Source: Saprospiraceae bacterium
GTDB taxonomy: Bacteria; Bacteroidota; Bacteroidia; Chitinophagales; Saprospiraceae
Direction: 5' to 3'
DNA length: 58,960 nucleotides
Assembly: GCA_019187225.1 (NCBI GenBank)
Contig: JABAQQ010000038.1
Span: 1-58,960, forward strand
The translations under genes and the position numbers were made by a program. Positions 26,495 through 33,489 of this stretch are shown piece by piece (the stretch's first letter is position 1; each line of letters begins with the position of its first letter). The notes beneath the pieces were generated by a model. It did not search any database, had not been told where the DNA came from, and saw only the letters and a program-made list of their open reading frames with translations.

Positions 26495-26710
26495 ATGAAA
26501 GAATTGAGATTGCCGCTCACAGAGCCAACCGAACAAACGCCGCCAGAACATAAGCCTATACTGTTCATCCTCCTGGATGACGACAGCCTGCTTTACGGCG
26601 GCTTTGCCGGAAACACTTTCTTCAGCGGAGGCCGATTGTTCCGGCCCAACCAGGTGAAGTCCTGGACTGAATTACCAAAGCGGCTGCCCAATCCGATCAT
26701 GAACACCTGA
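26495..26710 (+). CDS. hypothetical small early protein
   Basis: 71 residues beginning MKELRLPLTEPTEQTPPEHK, with an acidic hydrophobic core (PILFILLDDDSLLYGGFAG) and a basic tail. No signal peptide. It follows the MuB-like gene by 60 bases in the same operon. No family recognised. Confidence 0.5.
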   Translation: MKELRLPLTEPTEQTPPEHKPILFILLDDDSLLYGGFAGNTFFSGGRLFRPNQVKSWTELPKRLPNPIMNT

Positions 26711-26737
26711 TTTATTCAACATTCAAAATTATTTCAA

Positions 26738-27175
26738 ATGTCCGCTAAAAAAAATACTGCACGCGCCTCGAAGCGCATCCCCTTGACGCCCGCTGAACTT
26801 GCCGAAACACGTGCCTCGCGCATTGTCGAACTCCGCAAGGAGATTGATATTCGGGAAAATGAACTTTCATACGAAACAGCAGAACTCGCCAAATACGTCG
26901 AGGAAACCGGCACGGAAGACTTTGCGACGCTGAAAGCCATCAAACGCTTTGGCTCGGCTCGGCTCGTCGGCGAAGGCATGACCCCCAATGAAATCAAATA
27001 CGCCGAAGAGCAATTGATGAACGAACTGCCCGACTTCGTAAAACGCTCGTTGGATACCACCAAGATGTTCAACGCTCAGAAAACGAACGTAGGCGTATCC
27101 AACGCCCTTGCCGCCAAAGGGCTGACATTCGAGCAAACTTCCTCCTGGACTTTCCGCACGAAAAACGCAGAATAA
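26738..27175 (+). CDS. hypothetical early protein, coiled-coil; positional equivalent of Mu gam
   Basis: 145 residues: basic N-terminus (MSAKKNTARASKRIPLT), a long charged helix (residues 18-55, ELAETRASRIVELRKEIDIR) and a mixed C-terminal part ending SWTFRTKNAE. In Mu the gam gene, which protects linear phage ends from nucleases, lies in this stretch behind B, and Gam proteins are coiled-coil dimers. Sequence similarity is not evident by eye, so the link is positional only. Confidence 0.5.
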   Translation: MSAKKNTARASKRIPLTPAELAETRASRIVELRKEIDIRENELSYETAELAKYVEETGTEDFATLKAIKRFGSARLVGEGMTPNEIKYAEEQLMNELPDFVKRSLDTTKMFNAQKTNVGVSNALAAKGLTFEQTSSWTFRTKNAE

Positions 27176-27229
27176 ACCACCCGTTGCGCCCGCGCCAATC
27201 TGCGCGGGTGCAACACCAACCCACCTGAT

Positions 27230-27463
27230 ATGGAACCACTGATTTGTACAACCTGCAAATGCGATATATCCCCCGAAGGCCTTGTGTGCCCCAGGCGCCT
27301 TTGCCCGCTCGATCACTTCACGTCGGTCGGTGAAATCGAACTCGATGTCACAGCCCCTAAAAAGCCCCGCAAAGCCAAACGCTACTACATGCCAACCGAA
27401 TCAATGCAACAAAACGCAAACGGCGGCCCGGCCCCATCCGACACCCTCAAACGCTATGAATAA
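27230..27463 (+). CDS. hypothetical small zinc-ribbon-like protein
   Basis: 77 residues with Cys at CTTC and CPRRLCPLDH near the N-terminus, a spacing that could hold one zinc ion, then a basic linker (KKPRKAKRYY). Its last codons overlap the start of the next gene (27456), implying translational coupling. No family recognised. Confidence 0.5.
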   Translation: MEPLICTTCKCDISPEGLVCPRRLCPLDHFTSVGEIELDVTAPKKPRKAKRYYMPTESMQQNANGGPAPSDTLKRYE

Positions 27464-27887
27464 ATACGTCATCACTTTCAAAGGCAAAAGCGCCAATGTG
27501 CCGATTACGGTCGCCTATGGCGAAAACGGTTTGTTGCGAAGCCTGGACTTTGGCGACCAATTACTTGGCGAGGAGGCGGTTCGTTTTTGTTACGCCAGGA
27601 TACCCTGCACAGAGCTCGAATTGTCCGAACTCGCATACAACTGCCTGATAGAACCCGTCCCGACCGACCTTTCATTCAACGCATTTTGGGAGCAATACGG
27701 CAACAAACAGAACAAAGACAGAGCCTATAAATTCTGGACGGCCCTGCCCGATGCAGACAGGATCGCGGCGCTCCGCGCCATCCGGCGCTACAATCAATAC
27801 CTCGCACAGAAACCAGGTATCGAAAAGAAATATCCCGACACCTGGCTTAAAAACAGATGCTGGACGGACGAATACAAAATCAAATAA
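27456..27887 (+). CDS. hypothetical early phage protein
   Basis: 143 residues from ATG 27456, which overlaps the previous stop; the longer frame upstream is a shadow of that gene. Two parts: a beta-rich N-terminal half (MNKYVITFKGKSANVPITVA) and a helical half (FNAFWEQYGNKQNKDRAYKF, then WLKNRCWTDEYKIK) resembling segments found in phage replication or helicase-loader proteins that read FW..Y..K..K..A...W. Function not assignable. Confidence 0.55.
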   Translation: MNKYVITFKGKSANVPITVAYGENGLLRSLDFGDQLLGEEAVRFCYARIPCTELELSELAYNCLIEPVPTDLSFNAFWEQYGNKQNKDRAYKFWTALPDADRIAALRAIRRYNQYLAQKPGIEKKYPDTWLKNRCWTDEYKIK

Positions 27888-27893
27888 GAAACC

Positions 27894-28169
27894 ATGTACG
27901 AGAAATTTGCACCGACCAATTTCGAACAAGCCAACTGCTTCATCAAGGGCCGACCGGTATCGGACGAAGAAAAGCGGGTGACGGATGACGCCGAAATAAA
28001 AGGCGCCAATGCCTGGACAGATGGCAACCAGGTGATCACCGTCTGGAAAACCAAATCCCTGCTGGCCCGTATCTCATTTCTCATAAACGGCAAAATCAAC
28101 CTGATCGTCATGGGGCCGCGCATGTTGCCAGTGGCCATGTCTATCGGAAAAATATTCCACAGGAAATGA
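27894..28169 (+). CDS. hypothetical early phage protein
   Basis: 91 residues, no signal peptide. It contains a strand-rich central part (AWTDGNQVITVWKTKSLLAR) and a hydrophobic C-terminal third ending in IFHRK. The stop overlaps the start of the next gene by four bases, so the two are translationally coupled. No family recognised. Confidence 0.5.
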   Translation: MYEKFAPTNFEQANCFIKGRPVSDEEKRVTDDAEIKGANAWTDGNQVITVWKTKSLLARISFLINGKINLIVMGPRMLPVAMSIGKIFHRK

Positions 28170-28444
28170 CCGCCTACTTTGAATTCTGGCCGACCGAAAA
28201 CATGAGCGCTTACCAGTTCGAGAATCGTATAAAAGCGACACCGCAACTGCGAGGTCTCACCCTCAAAATATGGAGCCGCCAAACGAATAAAAACGTATAC
28301 CAGGTCATAGCTGACCGCCCTGAAGCCCTGATACTACTTGGACAAACGCTACAAATCATCCTTGACGAAATCATTCCCGATGAAACAGGTATCAACCGAC
28401 CCACTCTCCAAAAAGCGCCAATTGGCGGGCGCGCTCTTGTCTGA
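28166..28444 (+). CDS. hypothetical early phage protein
   Basis: 92 residues beginning MTAYFEFWPTENMSAYQFEN, overlapping the previous gene by four bases and the next one (28380) by 65 bases in another frame. The mixed alpha/beta sequence (IKATPQLRGLTLKIWSR; VIADRPEALILLGQTLQIIL) looks like a compact soluble domain. Translation may be coupled through this small-gene series. No family recognised. Confidence 0.5.
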   Translation: MTAYFEFWPTENMSAYQFENRIKATPQLRGLTLKIWSRQTNKNVYQVIADRPEALILLGQTLQIILDEIIPDETGINRPTLQKAPIGGRALV

Positions 28445-28823
28445 ACGCGGGCTGATAGCACAAAAAGAGGCCGTACTCTCTCGCTACGGTGTGGAGCGCA
28501 TCCGCGATCTCAGTGAAAAGCAACTGGACCACCTGATCGACGGCCTGCGCGCCATGCCCGAAATCCATCGCCGCGAAGCCGCCCCGGACATCCGCAAGGC
28601 CCGCTCCGTCGTGCTCAACCTGCTCGACGACCTGGGCATAAAGGCTAAAAACGGGAACTGGAAACCGGTCAACGATTACCTCATGCAGCCCCGTATCGCC
28701 GGAAAAGTGCTGTATGATATGACCGCCGACGAACTAAAAGACTGCGCGAAAAGACTTCGTGTGGTCATCAAGAAGCGCCGGGCGGAAAACGAGGATCTGG
28801 CACGGCAGGCGCTGGAAAATTAG
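28380..28823 (+). CDS. GemA-like (Mu gp16 type) early regulatory protein
   Basis: 147 residues from ATG 28380, chosen because the upstream part of the frame is a shadow. The N-terminal domain (LLSERGLIAQKEAVLSRYGV, then LSEKQLDHLIDGLRAM) resembles the GemA/DUF1018 pattern of two short helical repeats; the C-terminal part (ARSVVLNLLDDLGIKAKNGN, WKPVNDYLMQPRIAGKVLYDM) is the K-x-NW-x3-N type segment common to such proteins in Bacteroidota phages. Mu GemA modulates host gene expression and DNA supercoiling. Assignment moderate, by pattern and position. Confidence 0.5.
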   Translation: MKQVSTDPLSKKRQLAGALLSERGLIAQKEAVLSRYGVERIRDLSEKQLDHLIDGLRAMPEIHRREAAPDIRKARSVVLNLLDDLGIKAKNGNWKPVNDYLMQPRIAGKVLYDMTADELKDCAKRLRVVIKKRRAENEDLARQALEN

Positions 28824-28853
28824 AATCATCATTTTTAAACAACCGTATACACA

Positions 28854-29105
28854 ATGGCAAAGGAAATCGTAGTTGCCCAACGAGGTTGGGTCTTCATCGG
28901 AGATGTCAGCATATCTGACAACGAAATCACCATCCAAAATGCTAAAAACATCCGGCGTTGGGGTACGACTGGCGGACTGGGGCAACTTGCTGCCGAAGGC
29001 CCCCAGGAAGGCACCAAACTGGATGAATATGGCACTGTATCTCTTCACCCGCTGGCGGTTATCGCCCGTATCAAAGTCACGTCCGATAAATGGCAGCAGC
29101 AGTAA
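28854..29105 (+). CDS. small beta-rich phage protein (DUF6948-like pattern)
   Basis: 83 residues beginning MAKEIVVAQRGWVFIGDVSI and continuing IQNAKNIRRWGTTGGLGQLA ... VIARIKV. The pattern V-A-Q-R-G-W-V-F-G with RxWGTTxGLG is familiar from Bacteroidota phages, where it commonly precedes a Gly-Tyr/Gly-Asp repeat ORF exactly as here. Its last five codons overlap the start of that ORF. Function unknown. Confidence 0.6.
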   Translation: MAKEIVVAQRGWVFIGDVSISDNEITIQNAKNIRRWGTTGGLGQLAAEGPQEGTKLDEYGTVSLHPLAVIARIKVTSDKWQQQ

Positions 29106-29380
29106 CCTTCGCCGATGAGGTGTCTCACGCAACTCAATTAGGCGACGGCGACGGCGACGGCTACGGCTACGGCTACGGCTACGGCGACGGCTACGGCGAC
29201 GGCTACGGCGACGGCTACGGCTACGGCTACGGCGACGGCTACGGCTACGGCTACGGCTACGGCGACGGCTACGGCTACGGCTACGGCGACGGCGACGGCG
29301 ACGGCTACGGCTACGGCTACGGCGACGGCGACGGCGACGGCTACGGCTACGGCTACGGCTACGGCTACGGCGACGGCTAA
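29090..29380 (+). CDS. Gly-Asp/Gly-Tyr repeat protein
   Basis: 96 residues: a 17-residue leader (MAAAVTFADEVSHATQL) followed to the end by an unbroken series in which Gly alternates with Asp or Tyr, about 39 pairs. Start codon lies inside the previous gene. The repeat is built from hexamers GGC-GAC and GGC-TAC with almost no silent variation, so expansion by slippage is recent. A Gly-Tyr-rich, Asp-patterned chain is expected to be disordered and prone to condensation or calcium binding. It may be a real protein, or the DNA itself may be the functional element. Confidence 0.5.
   Translation: MAAAVTFADEVSHATQLGDGDGDGYGYGYGYGDGYGDGYGDGYGYGYGDGYGYGYGYGDGYGYGYGDGDGDGYGYGYGDGDGDGYGYGYGYGYGDG
29141..29377 (+). 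repeat. hexanucleotide repeat tract GGC(G/T)AC
   Basis: 237 bases composed only of GGCGAC and GGCTAC units (39 full units plus GGC). Only the fourth base varies. The order of the two units is irregular, with higher-order blocks such as three GGCGAC followed by three to five GGCTAC. A GC-rich tract with a strict purine/pyrimidine-poor pattern and strong strand bias. Confidence 0.95.
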
Positions 29381-29399
29381 TTCCAGCCTAAAAGAGATT

Positions 29400-29422
29400 A
29401 TCCGGCCACAGGCCGGATTTTT
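29400..29422 (+). terminator. rho-independent terminator
   Basis: Perfect 8-bp stem ATCCGGCC (29400-29407) with GGCCGGAT (29411-29418), a 3-base loop and five T. It closes the transcript after the repeat ORF and stands just before the tRNA-like gene. Confidence 0.85.
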
Positions 29423-29425
29423 GGA

Positions 29426-29496
29426 AATACAGTGCCGGAGCGGTCAAACGGCCCCCTTTTTAGGGGTGTTCACGGGTTCAAATCCCGTCTGTATTG
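29426..29496 (+). tRNA. tRNA-like gene, anticodon TTT (Lys) by position
   Basis: Perfect 7-bp acceptor AATACAG (29426-29432) with CTGTATT (29489-29495); positions 8-9 TG; a D arm of the Ser/Leu shape (CCG-GAGCGGTCAAA-CGG); an anticodon arm CCCC/GGGG with 7-base loop CTTTTTA, which places TTT at 34-36; a four-base variable loop; and a perfect T arm ACGGG-TTCAAAT-CCCGT (29472-29488). T at position 37 is unusual for a working tRNA, and CCA is not encoded. It lies just downstream of a terminator, so it needs its own transcription. Confidence 0.55.
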
Positions 29497-29539
29497 CGAG
29501 TAGATAGCCCAAAAATGCCACCATAAACACACTTAAATC

Positions 29540-29749
29540 ATGGACGGACACTCAATGCACAAACTCATGCAAGCCGGCTACACCTTCTATCGGGTTCGTT
29601 GGTCAGATATGATGCCTATTGGCGAAATCTGGAAGGCATCTGAGCACGGCAAATGGCGCAAACACGAAAGCGGATTCAAATCTAAAACCGCCACTGAAAA
29701 GCGCCTCAAACAAATCATCCAGGAAGATCCTAAAGCGCTCACTGAATAA
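29540..29749 (+). CDS. hypothetical small phage protein
   Basis: 69 residues beginning MDGHSMHKLMQAGYTFYRVR, basic, with a compact aromatic core and C-terminal helix (TEKRLKQIIQEDPKALTE). Five bases separate its stop from the next start. No family recognised. Confidence 0.5.
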   Translation: MDGHSMHKLMQAGYTFYRVRWSDMMPIGEIWKASEHGKWRKHESGFKSKTATEKRLKQIIQEDPKALTE

Positions 29750-29753
29750 AGCT

Positions 29754-30077
29754 ATGGAAAAAGCCATCGAACTCATCATCCACAAAAAGCCCTGGGGCGC
29801 TACATCCGGCGATGTAATTCTGCAGGCACAACTTGAAATAACCGAACTTAATACCCCGCCGCCATTCGAGACGCAGCCAGATAAGCCAGATATGGCCGAA
29901 CTCGCCAGGCGCATGAAAGATGCCTGCGAGAACGCCACAAAAGGGCGCCGCAAAGGGATGATGATAAGCAGTCGCTTCCGGGTCGAAACCCCCAACGCTC
30001 ACACGGTAATCATCCTGCATGTATTGAATGAGCACGAACCCGATCTATTTCTTACTTTCAAACGAATGGGCGCATAA
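29754..30077 (+). CDS. hypothetical small phage protein
   Basis: 107 residues from ATG 29754; the longer frame upstream only shadows the previous gene. It has a helical N-terminus (MEKAIELIIHKKPWGATSGD), a Pro/Asp linker, a charged helix (AELARRMKDACENATKGRRK) and a C-terminal strand pair. No family recognised. Confidence 0.5.
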   Translation: MEKAIELIIHKKPWGATSGDVILQAQLEITELNTPPPFETQPDKPDMAELARRMKDACENATKGRRKGMMISSRFRVETPNAHTVIILHVLNEHEPDLFLTFKRMGA

Positions 30078-30106
30078 CTTTTAAAACAATAAAACAGCAG
30101 TAACAA

Positions 30107-30310
30107 ATGGCAAACACTATCCAAATCCTGATCGGCCTTATGCTGATCCACAAATACGAACCGGCCAGCCCGGTCAGCCTCGGCAGAAACTGCATCATCT
30201 GTGGAAGCACTGACGCCATCGAGCAAATGACTACAAAGGAATACGACCTGATGATAGAAAACGGCTGGGATATAGACCCGGCCAACGAATGCTGGACACA
30301 CAAAGCCTGA
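30107..30310 (+). CDS. hypothetical small protein with a CxxC pair
   Basis: 67 residues. A hydrophobic N-terminal segment (IQILIGLMLIH) is followed by GRNCIICGST, a CxxC that could be half of a zinc site, with a third Cys near the end (NECWTHKA). Four bases separate it from the next gene. No family recognised. Confidence 0.45.
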   Translation: MANTIQILIGLMLIHKYEPASPVSLGRNCIICGSTDAIEQMTTKEYDLMIENGWDIDPANECWTHKA

Positions 30311-30313
30311 ACG

Positions 30314-30619
30314 ATGAAAATTGTGATTGAAAAAGAAGAATGGCAACTGCTCGGCCAACTGGCACTACAGGTCAGAAATGGCATTTTCCCCAAAGGATAC
30401 TCCCTTCATGCATGTATTTTATGGGAATTTTATCAGGGACACGCTTCGGCGTTTGTCCAGCCGCAGCGCAGAAAAAGAAAACTGCACACCAGCACCGTAT
30501 TTGCCATTTATCAAATCCTGAAGGTGCAGCCCTGGTCTTATGATGCCTATTGGGATTTGGTGCTCGATCAGTTAAGAGAAAAACTATACAAATACATCTT
30601 AGGAACAAATCTGCTTTAA
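30314..30619 (+). CDS. hypothetical small phage protein
   Basis: 101 residues, MKIVIEKEEWQLLGQLALQV at the start, helical throughout with aromatic clusters (CILWEFYQGHASAFVQ; SYDAYWDLVLDQLREKLYKY) and a very basic middle (PQRRKRKL). Tightly packed between its neighbours. Might bind nucleic acid. No family recognised. Confidence 0.5.
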   Translation: MKIVIEKEEWQLLGQLALQVRNGIFPKGYSLHACILWEFYQGHASAFVQPQRRKRKLHTSTVFAIYQILKVQPWSYDAYWDLVLDQLREKLYKYILGTNLL

Positions 30620-30620
30620 C

Positions 30621-30851
30621 ATGGCCGACTTCATTTTACTTGAACCAATGGGAAAAAACGCTACCCGCCTTAAAATCAATGGCAACAAGGGTGCTATTGT
30701 CAAAATGCTGGCCGATGCAATAGTCTGCCATCCGGCGTTTAGAGAATGTGTATTGGATGCAGTAGTCACTGCCAAGGAATACATGAAAAAGGGAGGGCCA
30801 TCCTTTATTGAAGATTTGAAACAAAATCCAGTTCATCCAACCGAGAACTAA
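30621..30851 (+). CDS. hypothetical small phage protein
   Basis: 76 residues, MADFILLEPMGKNATRLKIN at the start, mostly helical with one Cys pair at VCHPAFREC. Two bases downstream begins the P-loop ATPase, so the pair is likely translated together. No family recognised. Confidence 0.45.
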   Translation: MADFILLEPMGKNATRLKINGNKGAIVKMLADAIVCHPAFRECVLDAVVTAKEYMKKGGPSFIEDLKQNPVHPTEN

Positions 30852-30853
30852 TC

Positions 30854-31477
30854 ATGTCCCGCTCTATCGGCATCACCGACTTTCTATCCCGCCAATTCAT
30901 CACCCATGCCTTTGACGGCCCCTGGGCAGCCACATTCGGCGAGCCTGAACGCAATATGAAGGTCATCATTTGGGGTGATCCCGGCCAGGGAAAAACGGAA
31001 TTCTGCATCCAGTTGGCAAAGTACATGGCGCGGTTCACGAAGGTATATTACAACTCCTTCGAACAGGGAGTTTGCAAAACCCTACAGGATGCGCTCAAGA
31101 GAAATAATATGCAGGAAGTGGCCGGGCGCGTCATCTTCGGCGATCAGGAGACTTTCCCTGAGATGATGCAGCGTCTATCCAATAAAAATAGTCCCGGCGT
31201 GTGCATCATCGACAGCCGTGACTATATCAACCTCACCACTGAGCAATTCAAAAAACTGATAGACCGCTTCCCGCGCAAGTGCTTCATCGTCGTGTGTTGG
31301 GAATCGGCCAGCAAGCCTCGCGGGGAGTATGCAAAGCAAATCGCCTACATGTGCGACGTGAAAATCCACGTCCGCGACTTCGTGGCTTACCCGCGTTCGC
31401 GCTTTGGTGGCAATCAGAAATTCGTGATATGGGAAAGGAAATCCAGCGTAGGCCAACAACTTGCTTTAATACAGTGA
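30854..31477 (+). CDS. P-loop (RecA-like) ATPase of the early region
   Basis: 207 residues. Walker A GDPGQGKTEFCIQLAKYMA (about residues 41-48) and a Walker B-like strand VCIIDSRDY (about 117-125) lie in the order of RecA/AAA_24 folds; FIVVCWESASKPRGEYAKQI looks like the sensor strand with an Arg finger candidate. Such single-domain ATPases in phages act in DNA processing or helicase loading, or as regulators. It is the last sizeable gene of the early arm. Distinct from the MuB-like protein, so the phage has two ATPases. Confidence 0.65.
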   Translation: MSRSIGITDFLSRQFITHAFDGPWAATFGEPERNMKVIIWGDPGQGKTEFCIQLAKYMARFTKVYYNSFEQGVCKTLQDALKRNNMQEVAGRVIFGDQETFPEMMQRLSNKNSPGVCIIDSRDYINLTTEQFKKLIDRFPRKCFIVVCWESASKPRGEYAKQIAYMCDVKIHVRDFVAYPRSRFGGNQKFVIWERKSSVGQQLALIQ

Positions 31478-31510
31478 ATTTTAAAACAATTCGTTTATTT
31501 TTGTGCCGGA

Positions 31511-31741
31511 ATGACACTGAACAAGCGACAACATACTCTGAAGACAAACGCCCTGCACAAAGCGAAAGCCGTGCAGGACTTTTACCAGGAGGTTCGGGTA
31601 GAGGGCCAACCCGATGCCTACATCTGGCGGACGCACATCTGGCCCCGTTTCTTCATCAGCCTGCCCACGTTCTACCGATACCTCCAAATGAACCCCGCCA
31701 AAGAACTAAAGACGCTCACCAGCCAGGCCACCCTTTTCTGA
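31511..31741 (+). CDS. small HTH-like protein, late-activator candidate
   Basis: 76 residues beginning MTLNKRQHTLKTNALHKAKA. The C-terminal half, WPRFFISLPTFYRYLQMNPA, looks like a recognition helix of a homeodomain-like fold. A -7 box TATTTTTG (31496-31503) lies seven bases before the start, so it probably has its own promoter. It stands between the early and the lysis/late genes, where Mu keeps mor and C; a role in late activation is possible but not shown. Confidence 0.45.
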   Translation: MTLNKRQHTLKTNALHKAKAVQDFYQEVRVEGQPDAYIWRTHIWPRFFISLPTFYRYLQMNPAKELKTLTSQATLF

Positions 31742-31837
31742 TTGCCCGCCTCCACTTCGACACATTGTTCATCTGGCTTTTACACACCGCGTGTTTTATC
31801 GCGCTGCTCAAAGCCGTTTTTTAAAACAAACACTACC

Positions 31838-32314
31838 ATGAAAAAGGCACTTAACAACATCGCCAGCATCAGCATCGGAGCCATCCTATGCGCTGTTGGT
31901 CTCTTGTTCATTCACTTGCTGTCGGGCTGCCAGCCGCGCATAGGCGACATCCTGAAAGCAGAGCCACCGCTCGTGGTGTTCGACACAATCACCACCGAGA
32001 AAACCATCACCGATACGGTTTTGCTTGCCGCCGAGCTGGTACCTTTTTTTGATTCCATCCTATGCCCGCCCGGACTCGAGGTTGCTCGATATTTCTACAT
32101 ACATGATACCGTTATGTTGCCGCCGCGCCGAGTGCCGGTAGAAATAGTCGTGCGCGATACGGTATTCATCCCGCAGGTCGTGCAGACGATATTGCCCGGC
32201 GAAGACATGGGCTGGCCTGAGCGCCTTACCTGGCTCACCGGTGTTTTCACGCTTCTGTTTGGGTTATGGAAGAGTTGGAAGGACAAACAAAAACAAAACC
32301 CCGCCGGCGCATGA
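31838..32314 (+). CDS. lipoprotein with C-terminal membrane segment, spanin-like
   Basis: 158 residues from ATG 31838. The N-terminal hydrophobic segment ends in a lipobox (LLFIHLLSGC), the middle is beta-rich with repeated DT motifs (DTITTEKTITDTV; VEIVVRDTVFIPQ), and a second hydrophobic helix (LTWLTGVFTLLFGLW) is followed by a basic tail. A lipoprotein anchored at both ends in the lysis region may serve as a spanin linking inner and outer membrane. Its stop overlaps the next start (ATGA). Confidence 0.5.
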   Translation: MKKALNNIASISIGAILCAVGLLFIHLLSGCQPRIGDILKAEPPLVVFDTITTEKTITDTVLLAAELVPFFDSILCPPGLEVARYFYIHDTVMLPPRRVPVEIVVRDTVFIPQVVQTILPGEDMGWPERLTWLTGVFTLLFGLWKSWKDKQKQNPAGA

Positions 32315-32445
32315 AATGGCTACTGGTCGGCATCGCGGTAGGCGTAGTAGTGGGCTGGTTCCTTTGCGCTCTGTGCGTCATCAGCCGCCGCGCCGATACA
32401 GCCTACCGCAATGCTGCCGAAGATAAACAGGCCAGGGAAAATTGA
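32311..32445 (+). CDS. 44-residue membrane protein
   Basis: MKWLLVGIAVGVVVGWFLCA is one transmembrane helix, followed by CVISRRADTAYRNAAEDKQA. The shape, one glycine-rich helix with a charged cytoplasmic tail, resembles small holin-associated or DUF3789-like proteins. It overlaps the lipoprotein gene by four bases and ends within a terminator stem. Likely part of the lysis unit. Confidence 0.5.
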   Translation: MKWLLVGIAVGVVVGWFLCALCVISRRADTAYRNAAEDKQAREN

Positions 32446-32460
32446 ACTGGCCTTCTTTTT
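32430..32460 (+). terminator. rho-independent terminator
   Basis: GGCCAG (32430-32435) pairs with CTGGCC (32447-32452), then TTCTTTTT. The stop codon of the 44-residue membrane protein lies in the loop. Confidence 0.65.
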
Positions 32461-32496
32461 GTAAAAGTCTATTTTTCATTACCAAAACCACAAACT

Positions 32497-33306
32497 ATGA
32501 AAAACACACTAAAATGGCTTGCTGTAGCCATATTCCTTATCACAGCGCTTTCCGCACTAACTCTTAGCCAAATCACCTCCTCAGTTTTCTTTTTCCTGGG
32601 CGCTATTTTTTGTGCTCCACCATTCTGGCCATGGATTGAAAGAATGACCAACTTCCCTTTCGAGAGATGGCAAAAATACTTTTTGGCCATATCTTTCTTT
32701 GTGTTGGGTTGCGCTTTTATGAATCCGAAAAACGAGCAAAAACCGCGAGAGGCTTCAAAAGAGGCCACACAACAAGTAGTGACCAATGAAAAGAAGCCTG
32801 ATACAATATCAACAGTAGATGCGCTTCGCAAAGAAATTGATTTCATTAAAGGGTTTGATGAATCAACATTCAGGGGAAGCCTCGAAGCCGCACAGGGAGA
32901 GTTGGCGTTGTTTTACATCTGGAAAACAAGGATTGAGCAAGGTCTTAATCATCCTGACCCAAACGCTCAAAAAGCAGCTGCAGAACTGAAAAAAGCAGTC
33001 ATAAATTTGCAGGTACGAGATTACCCCAAACTTCGGAAAGAGTACGCTAACTGGCTGCACAACAAAACATGGGAGCACGATGTAGATGTACAAGTCACCG
33101 GCAAAGGCAATACAATCCTGAAACTAACCGGCTACCATTTTGCAGCCAACCGAAACATCAAGGAAATGCAGGAGATTCTTGCAGTGACTCCGCTCGAATT
33201 TCGTTTCAAACAAGTTCAATACCGATGGTACAGCGGCGCTAATGAATATCAGTATTACGACATCAAGCCGCCTGCCGATTCTGAACTGTTAAACCTGACA
33301 CAGTAA
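32497..33306 (+). CDS. membrane protein with coiled-coil periplasmic/cytoplasmic domain
   Basis: 269 residues. Three closely spaced hydrophobic helices at the N-terminus (LAVAIFLITALSALTL; VFFFLGAIFCAPPFWPWI; YFLAISFFVLGCAFM), then a charged linker and a helical domain (DALRKEIDFIKGFDESTF ... AQKAAAELKKAVINLQVRDY), ending in a beta region with VQYRWYSGANEYQYYD. It has its own transcription unit, between two terminators, next to the lysis genes. Could be lysogenic cargo or a holin-like factor; no family recognised. Confidence 0.55.
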   Translation: MKNTLKWLAVAIFLITALSALTLSQITSSVFFFLGAIFCAPPFWPWIERMTNFPFERWQKYFLAISFFVLGCAFMNPKNEQKPREASKEATQQVVTNEKKPDTISTVDALRKEIDFIKGFDESTFRGSLEAAQGELALFYIWKTRIEQGLNHPDPNAQKAAAELKKAVINLQVRDYPKLRKEYANWLHNKTWEHDVDVQVTGKGNTILKLTGYHFAANRNIKEMQEILAVTPLEFRFKQVQYRWYSGANEYQYYDIKPPADSELLNLTQ

Positions 33307-33313
33307 ATACAGA

Positions 33314-33345
33314 AAAGCCCACTGGAATTATCCAGTGGGCTTTTT
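33314..33345 (+). terminator. rho-independent terminator
   Basis: A strong 13-bp stem (33314-33326 with 33331-33343), loop ATTA, and a T run. It ends the preceding membrane-protein gene eight bases after the stop. Confidence 0.85.
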
Positions 33346-33366
33346 CTATTTTAACCCTAAAATGCC

Positions 33367-33489
33367 ATGCCAGAATACGAATCATTCTCCTTTTTTCAAA
33401 AAGCGGCCATAGTTCTGGGCTTCATCCTTTTCCTCATTGCCGGCGGTTATATCCGCGCCTGGATTGACCGCAATCGCCGCCGTTACTGA
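33367..33489 (+). CDS. 40-residue single-TM protein
   Basis: Begins MPEYESFSFFQKAAIVLGFI, continues LFLIAGGYIRAWIDRNRRRY and stops at 33489. One transmembrane helix with a strongly basic C-terminal end, like small holin partners. The last seven bases overlap the end of the convergent minus-strand gene. It fills a gap that otherwise holds nothing. Confidence 0.45.
   Translation: MPEYESFSFFQKAAIVLGFILFLIAGGYIRAWIDRNRRRY

Noticed and set aside
29141-29377. Repeat tract as CRISPR array
   Set aside because: No spacers; units are contiguous hexamers. The heptamer array at 944-1153 was rejected for the same reason. No cas-like gene is present.
31742-31837. Short hydrophobic frame before the lipoprotein gene
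   Set aside because: About 26 hydrophobic codons are open, but there is no ATG, GTG or TTG at a useful place.
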